Shown here in pieces: positions 5,968-11,327 of a stretch of DNA of 11,327 bases. Both the position numbers and the translations under genes were made by a program. The notes beneath the pieces are model-generated. The model worked only from the letters and a program-made list of their open reading frames with translations, ran no database searches and had not been told where the DNA came from. The stretch is from Thermoplasmatales archaeon. Lineage in GTDB: Archaea > Thermoplasmatota > Thermoplasmata > Thermoplasmatales > GCA-001856825. The stretch lies in the NCBI GenBank assembly GCA_014874235.1, contig JACWAC010000033.1, forward strand, positions 1 to 11,327. The letters run 5' to 3'. How positions within the stretch are numbered: position 1 is the stretch's first letter; each line of letters begins with the position of its first letter.

Positions 5968-7464
5968 ATGATAACTGAGATACTAAAGCTAGATAAGTTA
6001 GATCCTTTCAGCGACATTATCGAATTCAACAACGGTATTCCATACTTCAAGATACTCGTGGGGGGAAGATGGGTTATGGCTAGTTCCTACATTGATGTAA
6101 AATCACCCATAAATGATGAAATCATCGCCAGAGTTTCCAAAATGGATGTTCAGACTGCTGATGAATCACTTGAGAAGGCTGTCAGTGCTAAAAAAACCAT
6201 GAAGGATCTTCCTGGCTTTTCGAGGATTGAAATACTTGAGAAGGCCGCAAGCCTGCTTGAGGAAAGAAAGGATTCAATAGTGAACGCTCTCGTGCTGAAT
6301 GTCGGGAAGACAAAAAACGACGCTATTGGTGAAGTGAATTCCACCCTGGATAGGATTAAAAATGTTAAGAGCGATGCAAGGGCTATCTTAGGAGACTTCG
6401 TGCCCGGAGAATGGTCAAGACACAATAACGGGAGAATAGCAATAGTCGTTAGAGAACCTGTTGGAGTTGTTCTAGCCATTTCCCCATTCAACTATCCCTT
6501 GTTCATTTCATATACGAAAGTTATTCCAGCCCTTATCGCTGGTAACTCAGTTCTTTTGAAACCTCCGTCGGCTGTTCCACTTGCACCATTGCTGATGGCA
6601 AAGATACTGGACGATGCCGGGCTCCCGAAGGGAGCCTTATCGACAATCGTCGCCCCAGGCATAATCGCAAGCTATCTATCCACTTCCAACTCAGTTGACA
6701 TGATAACTTTTACAGGGAGCACCGCGACCGGGCTTGAATTGACAAAGATATCTGGCATAAAGAAAATACACCTTGAATTGGGGGGAAAGGCTTCAGCTAT
6801 CGTGCTTGCACCCCTGAACAACTTTAAGAAAGTTGCAAAAGAGATAGTTGATGGCTCACTTAAACTCTCTGGGCAGAGATGTGATGCAATAAACAGGGTG
6901 TTGGTGCAAAAGGATATCGCTCAGAAACTCACTTCAGAGATTTTAGAGGTAGTAAAGCGCTTAAAAATTGCGAATCCTCTTGAGGACGGGGTATCTTCCG
7001 GACCTCTGATAGACAGGAATGCAGTCGAAAGAGTTTCGTCCCTCGTTAAGGATGCAACACAAAAGGGTGCAAGGATCAGTACCGGAGGCAAATCCAATGG
7101 AAATTATTATGAACCAACTGTGTTGTGCGACGTACCACTTGATTCCAGGATAATGTGGGAGGAAACATTCGGACCTGTTATACCAATCTATTCTTTCCAG
7201 ACCGAGGAAGAGGCGATTGAAATCACAAATAAATCTGAATATGGTCTCGACAATTCAGTTTTCACTGATGACATAAACATTGCCTGGAGGGTTTCAAAGA
7301 GAATAGAATCGGGAGAGGTGACAGTCAACGGTTCTCCTTCTCACGGCATAGGATTTTTCCCGTTTGGAGGGGTAAAACAGAGTGGATTGGGAAGAGAAGG
7401 AATAGGATACAGCGTCGAAGAGTTTACGAACACTAAGACTATCGTTTATAATCTTAAGGAATGA
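5968..7464 (+). CDS. gapN: Non-phosphorylating NAD(P)-dependent glyceraldehyde-3-phosphate dehydrogenase (GAPN)
   Basis: This 498-residue aldehyde dehydrogenase superfamily member resembles Sulfolobus-type GAPN. It oxidises glyceraldehyde-3-phosphate directly to 3-phosphoglycerate without ATP formation, in the lower glycolytic / Entner-Doudoroff branch of archaea. Key residues are visible: N175 in SPFNYPLF (oxyanion), K198 in LLKPPSA (cofactor), FTGSTATG at 248-255 (Rossmann loop), E270 in HLELGGKAS (general base), the nucleophile C305 in GQRCDA, and E399 in EETFGPV. GQRCDAI, HGIGFFPFGG and the end KTIVYN closely match archaeal GAPN rather than generic aldehyde dehydrogenases, though a semialdehyde or glyceraldehyde dehydrogenase cannot be excluded. 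AGGAAGTGA precedes the ATG, so this message has a leader. It stands alone between the integrase remnant and the DUF47/PiT pair. Confidence 0.85.
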   Translation: MITEILKLDKLDPFSDIIEFNNGIPYFKILVGGRWVMASSYIDVKSPINDEIIARVSKMDVQTADESLEKAVSAKKTMKDLPGFSRIEILEKAASLLEERKDSIVNALVLNVGKTKNDAIGEVNSTLDRIKNVKSDARAILGDFVPGEWSRHNNGRIAIVVREPVGVVLAISPFNYPLFISYTKVIPALIAGNSVLLKPPSAVPLAPLLMAKILDDAGLPKGALSTIVAPGIIASYLSTSNSVDMITFTGSTATGLELTKISGIKKIHLELGGKASAIVLAPLNNFKKVAKEIVDGSLKLSGQRCDAINRVLVQKDIAQKLTSEILEVVKRLKIANPLEDGVSSGPLIDRNAVERVSSLVKDATQKGARISTGGKSNGNYYEPTVLCDVPLDSRIMWEETFGPVIPIYSFQTEEEAIEITNKSEYGLDNSVFTDDINIAWRVSKRIESGEVTVNGSPSHGIGFFPFGGVKQSGLGREGIGYSVEEFTNTKTIVYNLKE

Positions 7465-7497
7465 CGTTGCCGCCCCTATAATTGACTCAGATAATCC

Positions 7498-7505
7498 TAA
7501 TATAC
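7498..7505 (+). promoter_or_regulatory. Putative TATA box for the DUF47/PiT operon
   Basis: TAATATAC is centred about 24 nt before the ATG at 7525, with no SD in between, which suggests a leaderless dicistronic mRNA. Confidence 0.4.
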
Positions 7506-7524
7506 TCCGCAATAATATTCGGTG

Positions 7525-8208
7525 ATGGAAAAGTCTTCTTTTTTCAAGAAGTATACTACTGTTGCAGAAAGGAAGCTTCTGAATAGATTCACAGTTTTTC
7601 CCGATCTAGGAACAGAAGTAGCTGATTTTTTGATCATGATGATGCAGAGTGATCCTACTCAGATGGGAGTCCTAAATGAAAAAGTAAAAATGAAAGAAAA
7701 GGAAGGAGACGATTTATCCGAGAATTTTAGTGTTTTGATAACCAGAGGGGCAATTAATCCGAGCTTAATCGATAATTTACTCTTCCTGGTCAACAGATTG
7801 GATGATGTCATAGATAGGTCTTATTATTTAAGTAGGGAGATCAAGAGGATGAACCTGGATTATTTGAAAAGCAATGGTAATTTAGGTTCCGTTCTTAAGC
7901 CTCCATATCAAATGTTCGTTCACATGCTGACTGCTGGCAAGGATGCTCTCGCATCCCTGAAGGGAATGTTATCAGAGTCTGATCTCAGTAAAGTCAGTGA
8001 GTTCAAGAAAAAAATCGAGATTATAGAAGAAGCAGTGGACGACTTGAAAGATTCTGTATTAGACGAGACCTACAAGAATGCAGATAAAATGAACTACATT
8101 GTTTTCAACCACGTGACAAGCATGGTGCATAAGATTGACGATATGGTCGATGATTGCGAGGACGCCGCAGATCTTATTCTGTCAATTTACGAATCGCTGA
8201 CTGGATAG
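7525..8208 (+). CDS. DUF47 / PhoU-like protein, partner of the PiT permease
   Basis: This 227-residue all-helical, soluble protein belongs to the DUF47 (PhoU-like, TIGR00153) family. It has the acidic helical motifs of PhoU-like domains in two halves: KEKEGDDLSENF and NRLDDVIDRSYYLSREIKRM near 58-109, and EEAVDDLKDSVL and HKIDDMVDDCEDAADLI near 168-218. These Glu/Asp-rich helices bind metal clusters in the family. DUF47 genes commonly lie immediately upstream of PiT permeases and are thought to control the transporter. Here the stop codon is one base from the permease ATG, which implies translational coupling. A GTG lies directly before the ATG (7522), so the start is uncertain by one codon. 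There is no membrane segment, so it is likely cytoplasmic at the inner face of the permease. Confidence 0.88.
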   Translation: MEKSSFFKKYTTVAERKLLNRFTVFPDLGTEVADFLIMMMQSDPTQMGVLNEKVKMKEKEGDDLSENFSVLITRGAINPSLIDNLLFLVNRLDDVIDRSYYLSREIKRMNLDYLKSNGNLGSVLKPPYQMFVHMLTAGKDALASLKGMLSESDLSKVSEFKKKIEIIEEAVDDLKDSVLDETYKNADKMNYIVFNHVTSMVHKIDDMVDDCEDAADLILSIYESLTG

Positions 8209-8209
8209 A

Positions 8210-9109
8210 ATGCAATTTTTTTTAATAACAATTTTGTTGGGCCTAATACTGACGTCTCTAGTTTCAGGAAATAATCTGTCTGTTTCAGTTGGAACAATAG
8301 TCGGGGCAAGGATCATTAAAAGGTGGACTGGAGTGTTGATAGGCGTTACGGGCTATATATTCGGACTTGTGCTTGAGGGAGAAAGTCTGAAATTTGCGGC
8401 AACGGCCCTGCTGCCACATTCGTATTTCTATATATCAATTGCACTTTTAATATCCATCATGGCATTCATACTAGCAACTCTGCTTCGGGCTCCTCTATCC
8501 CTCATAATGGTTTTAGTTGGCTCCGTTATAGGTATCTCAATTCATGCAGGCAAAATACCCGACCAGGGTCTGCTCCTACTCATAATTACAATGTGGATTG
8601 TCTCCCCTCTGTTGTCCATTGTGATTTCTTATTTTTCCAACGTAATTCTGGTAAGGAAAACACCCAAGGACATCTGGAAAACCGCCACCGCAATGAAGGG
8701 ATTGCTGGTTGGCGCTTCATTTTTCACTTCCTTTACTTTAGGTGCCAATACCCTTGGATTTATCTTAAATCTACTGGGTGGTGGCTCAACAATTCTCCTG
8801 GTAATGATAATTGGTATAATCATCGGTTCTATTTTTCTGAGCAGAGGGGCGATAAGGAGAGTTGGTGAGGAGATGTATAGCATGCGGTATTCTAGCGCAA
8901 CAATCTCTCTGCTGAGTAGTGCAATATTAGTTGAAATTGCAACAGTACTAGGAGTCCCTCTCTCTAACAGTCAGACTCTCTCTGCCAGCGTGGTCGGTAG
9001 TGGACTTTCTTATAAATTCAAGGCAATCAATATGAAACCCTTTTTATTGATCGTAGCTACCTGGATAATCTCGACTTTACTCGGATTTTTCTTAGGATAC
9101 ATATTTTGA
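8210..9109 (+). CDS. PiT-family inorganic phosphate (anion) permease, divergent
   Basis: This 299-residue membrane protein has about ten hydrophobic segments and the inverted-repeat design of the PiT family. The first repeat signature reads LVSGNNLSVSVGTIVGARII (18-36) and the second FTLGANTLGFILNLL (175-189). The second halves of the repeats carry RAPLSLIMVLVGSVIG (93-108) and GVPLSNSQTLSASVVGSG (248-265). Classical PiT proteins read GANDxxNA and STTH at these places. Here the Asp is N22 and T181, and the STTH-like Thr-His pairs are absent, so this is a divergent archaeal subfamily. Phosphate is the default substrate because of the coupled DUF47 gene, but PiT relatives also move sulfate. It is shorter than most bacterial members because the long central cytoplasmic loop is missing. 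It has no own SD and follows the DUF47 stop by one base. Confidence 0.85.
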   Translation: MQFFLITILLGLILTSLVSGNNLSVSVGTIVGARIIKRWTGVLIGVTGYIFGLVLEGESLKFAATALLPHSYFYISIALLISIMAFILATLLRAPLSLIMVLVGSVIGISIHAGKIPDQGLLLLIITMWIVSPLLSIVISYFSNVILVRKTPKDIWKTATAMKGLLVGASFFTSFTLGANTLGFILNLLGGGSTILLVMIIGIIIGSIFLSRGAIRRVGEEMYSMRYSSATISLLSSAILVEIATVLGVPLSNSQTLSASVVGSGLSYKFKAINMKPFLLIVATWIISTLLGFFLGYIF

Positions 9110-9218
9110 TAATAAGAAAAAGATTGAAACAAGTTCCTGGTAAAATGACTTGCATATTCTCATTATGAAAAAGGAATCACAATGCCGTTTGTTCCTCTGT
9201 TTGGGGTGAATGGAAAAC

Positions 9219-9956
9219 CTACCTCATTTCTTTCCGTATTGCTAAAGGGAAATCTGTGATTACGCCAATGGAGCCAAACTCTTTTGCTGTCATCGCCTGT
9301 TCATAGTTAAAGACGTCCCAGAATATGATACCGGAGCCTCCATCCCTTGATTCCTCAACCCATCGCTCTGATTTTAGTTCAAATGAAGGAAGTAGGTATT
9401 CGGTACCGATGCTTCGAAGATACTTTCTATTAATATTCCCGTGTAGACCGAGTGTTTCATTATCGACAAGTAAACCTGTCCGAATCTTCGGATCAAGTTC
9501 TTTTACCCTGGTTAACGACTTAGGACTGAACGATATTATGTGAAATTTTTTGCGTCCACTCTTATTTAGGAGATTGACAACTTTCTCTTCTAGTCCTTTA
9601 TTTACTTCTGAAAAATGGTCATCAATTGTTTTCAATTCAATGAAAAGTATGAGATTGGGTGTCACGTCCAGTATGTCCTCTAAGGTTGGAACAGGTTCAT
9701 CGCTTCCTTTTATTTTCATTTTAGATAGTTCCTCGTATTTGAGATCGTATATCTTTCCATTAACCCCTAACAATCTTGATGAATCATAATCATGGAAAAC
9801 TATGATCTTTCCATCTCTAGAGAGTTGGACGTCCAGTTCTACTCCATCAATTCCTTCCAATTCCGCGCCTGAAAAGCCCTCCCTGGTGTTTTCCACATAC
9901 TTCTCTCTTAGTCCTCTATGCCCAATTAATAAGAATGGTTCCTGCTCATTTGGCAT
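9219..9956 (-). CDS. Glycerophosphodiester phosphodiesterase
   Basis: This 245-residue TIM-barrel enzyme hydrolyses glycerophosphodiesters to glycerol phosphate and an alcohol, for lipid turnover or phosphate scavenging. Active-site residues are visible: H13 and R14 in GHRG, E22 in VENT, E40 and D42 in GVELDVQLSRDGK, H55 and D56 in VFHDYDSSRLLG, and E107 in LFIELKT. No signal peptide is present, so it is cytoplasmic. The ATG at 9956 puts the HRG motif at the usual distance from the N-terminus. A TATA-like box lies about 28 nt upstream, within the 51-nt gap to the MFS gene, so it may have its own promoter even though both genes are on the minus strand. It converges on the PiT gene; the 109-nt gap between them has a T5 run on the minus strand (9168-9172) as a possible terminator. 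Confidence 0.92.
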   Translation of the reverse strand: MPNEQEPFLLIGHRGLREKYVENTREGFSGAELEGIDGVELDVQLSRDGKIIVFHDYDSSRLLGVNGKIYDLKYEELSKMKIKGSDEPVPTLEDILDVTPNLILFIELKTIDDHFSEVNKGLEEKVVNLLNKSGRKKFHIISFSPKSLTRVKELDPKIRTGLLVDNETLGLHGNINRKYLRSIGTEYLLPSFELKSERWVEESRDGGSGIIFWDVFNYEQAMTAKEFGSIGVITDFPLAIRKEMR

Positions 9957-9979
9957 AGGTTCTCAATTGACTACGGACT

Positions 9980-9989
9980 TTAATATTTT
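9980..9989 (-). promoter_or_regulatory. Putative TATA box for the phosphodiesterase gene
   Basis: On the minus strand this reads AAAATATTAA, centred about 28 nt before the ATG at 9956 with no SD in between, consistent with a leaderless mRNA. Confidence 0.4.
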
Positions 9990-10007
9990 GTCGACCTACA
10001 ATGTGGT

Positions 10008-11165
10008 TCAACGGTTTTGTTTCAATTGGGTTCCGGTTTGACGATTACTTTTGAATGGACCTAAAAACAAAATTATTGTAATGGCGACTGTGAAGGCACC
10101 GGAAGTCAGCCAAGGCAACCTGTAACCGAGAGCAGTTGGAATCCCGGCAATTGTTGGGCCTATGACGTATCCAGCCCCTATTGATGCCTCAAAGATACCA
10201 GTTTTAGAGGCAAGTCCTTCATGATAATACCTGAATATATTGATCAGTACTGAGAAATAAACCAGTCCAAGGCCACTACCAAGCAACGAAACAATTACCA
10301 AATTTGACTGGATGGAATGCGATACCAGCAGCAGTAATACGGACACATCTACGAATGCCCCCAATATTACCAGATTTCTGCTCCTTACCTTTTTAGAAAA
10401 CAAGAACGACAGAATGAATGTGACAGTTAAGAATATTCCATAGAACGTTCCCAGCAACCCGGCTCCCCTTAGACCAAATCCTGCAACAATACCATAGACG
10501 GGGTAGAAACTATAGAAGATTGATGAATTTACCCCATAAAGTGTCATCGGGAGTATTATATCGTATAGCACCGAGACTTTACCATTATTTTCTATAAACT
10601 CACTCGAGTTGCTCACTTTTGATCTGAAGACAAAATAGGCGCCTATCAGGGATGCAACTGCAGAAAATATTAAAGGGTACAGGAAACTGAATTTTGTTAA
10701 GTAGGAGGACAGGTAAGGCGCGATAGAAGAGCCAACGCTCCACGAGATCGTATATAATAGTAAAGCACCCTCCTTGTTTTTTTTCCCTAGCTTGGAAGAC
10801 AACGCTTCAAGTGATGGCCAAATCATGGCCATAGAGATTCCTTCAAGCGATTTCCCGATAATAAACTGATAAGGATGGTCAAAGAATGAGTAAAGAATTG
10901 CAATCGCTGCATACGAAAGCAAACCCATGATTGCAAGTAACCCGTGACCGATTCTGTCTGAAACCCTTCCAAAAAAGAATGCAGACACGGAATAGGTCAG
11001 TCCATATACCGTTCCAAGCATTCCTATTATGAATATTCCTGCACCATAATGCTCTGCATAAATCGGCACTACAAAACGAAGAGTAGTTAATGGAAGCTGC
11101 GCCATTAATGAGATTGAAACGATTATTGCTAGATTTGGATAACCCGAAATATTTTTTATTTTCAT
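10008..11165 (-). CDS. Major facilitator superfamily transporter
   Basis: This 385-residue integral membrane protein has about twelve hydrophobic segments in two six-helix halves. The MFS motif A between segments 2 and 3 is visible as FGRVSDRIGHGLLAIMG (65-81), and a loop with charged residues divides the halves near 184-197. The EGISMAMIWPSLEALSSKLGKK stretch (109-130) and the GxxxGPxxxG-like EASIGAGYVIGPTIAG near segment 11 suggest a drug/proton or metabolite exporter-like member. The substrate cannot be assigned. The ATG at 11165 is preceded by GTAAGG almost touching it rather than a well-spaced SD, so the start is only probable. Being upstream of the phosphodiesterase suggests, but does not prove, glycerol-phosphate-related transport. 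Confidence 0.87.
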   Translation of the reverse strand: MKIKNISGYPNLAIIVSISLMAQLPLTTLRFVVPIYAEHYGAGIFIIGMLGTVYGLTYSVSAFFFGRVSDRIGHGLLAIMGLLSYAAIAILYSFFDHPYQFIIGKSLEGISMAMIWPSLEALSSKLGKKNKEGALLLYTISWSVGSSIAPYLSSYLTKFSFLYPLIFSAVASLIGAYFVFRSKVSNSSEFIENNGKVSVLYDIILPMTLYGVNSSIFYSFYPVYGIVAGFGLRGAGLLGTFYGIFLTVTFILSFLFSKKVRSRNLVILGAFVDVSVLLLLVSHSIQSNLVIVSLLGSGLGLVYFSVLINIFRYYHEGLASKTGIFEASIGAGYVIGPTIAGIPTALGYRLPWLTSGAFTVAITIILFLGPFKSNRQTGTQLKQNR

Positions 11166-11210
11166 CCTTACGGTGATTCCACAGGGAAATGGTGAACAAT
11201 TACAAATAAG

Positions 11211-11218
11211 TTATTTAG
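11211..11218 (-). promoter_or_regulatory. Putative TATA box for the MFS gene
   Basis: On the minus strand this reads CTAAATAA, about 50 nt before the ATG at 11165. That would leave a leader of some 20-25 nt. It lies between the stop of the upstream partial gene (11256) and the MFS start. Confidence 0.3.
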
Positions 11219-11255
11219 TCTAAAATTCGTAGTTTCATCAATAGCGCTTTTAGAG

Positions 11256-11327
11256 TTATTTATGCAATATGCTCAAATATCTCGTTCTCTCCTTCTCTAG
11301 ATCTTCCTGGCTATAACCCAAGATTTT
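11256..11327 (-). CDS. C-terminal fragment of a gene entering from the right edge
   Basis: The minus strand is open from the window edge to a TAA at 11256-11258 and encodes 23 residues that look like a real C-terminus: KILGYSQEDLEKERTRYLSI followed by LHK. The pattern (LGY, then an acidic/basic helix) resembles the C-terminal helices of several enzymes, including glycerol-3-phosphate dehydrogenases. That would suit the neighbouring phosphodiesterase but is only a weak guess. It is on the same strand as the MFS gene, 90 nt upstream of it. Confidence 0.5.
   Translation of the reverse strand, partial: KILGYSQEDLEKERTRYLSILHK

Noticed and set aside
10879..11199. 106-codon minus-strand frame overlapping the MFS start
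   Set aside because: It is a shifted-frame shadow of the MFS N-terminus with an implausible composition.
1..11327. CRISPR array, insertion sequence or tandem repeats
   Set aside because: No regularly spaced repeats, transposase-like frame or terminal inverted repeats were seen on either strand.

Overview
This 11.3 kb window looks like the chromosome of a euryarchaeon. Gene content and resemblance to known proteins best fit the Thermoplasmata, although that placement is inference. The evidence is an archaeal-type HMG-CoA synthase / thiolase / DUF35 operon for mevalonate synthesis, a GAPN-type non-phosphorylating glyceraldehyde-3-phosphate dehydrogenase of the Sulfolobus/Thermoplasma kind, an archaeal tRNA-Asp, and an archaeal tyrosine recombinase. 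Several genes have a TATA-like box about 22-30 nt before the start codon and no ribosome binding site, which suggests leaderless mRNAs. Genes inside the operon use Shine-Dalgarno (SD) sites or near-contiguous coupling.

Layout. Positions 89-3755 (minus strand) hold an aldo/keto reductase, then HMG-CoA synthase, a thiolase and a DUF35 zinc-ribbon/OB protein. The last three are separated by 4 and 1 nt and form one operon. Positions 3851-4697 (plus) hold a small glyoxalase-fold (VOC) protein and an uncharacterised 130-residue protein. Positions 4733-4805 hold tRNA-Asp(GTC). About 30 nt downstream is a decayed tyrosine integrase, whose C-terminal catalytic part is frameshifted and stopped; it is the only visible remnant of an integrated element. 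Positions 5968-7464 hold GAPN. Positions 7525-9109 hold a DUF47/PhoU-like regulator nearly fused to a PiT-family anion permease. Positions 9219-11165 (minus) hold a glycerophosphodiester phosphodiesterase and an MFS transporter. The C-terminus of another minus-strand gene runs off the right edge.

How the genes fit together. The thiolase, DUF35 and HMG-CoA synthase trio should channel acetyl-CoA to HMG-CoA for isoprenoid lipids. The thiolase, however, has Ser where the nucleophilic Cys is expected and Asn where the GHP-motif His is expected, which is the most striking observation here. The DUF47/PiT pair and the phosphodiesterase converge on phosphate and glycerol-phosphate acquisition. The PiT protein is divergent at its signature motifs, so its substrate is not certain. 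No CRISPR array, insertion sequence or replication origin was seen.
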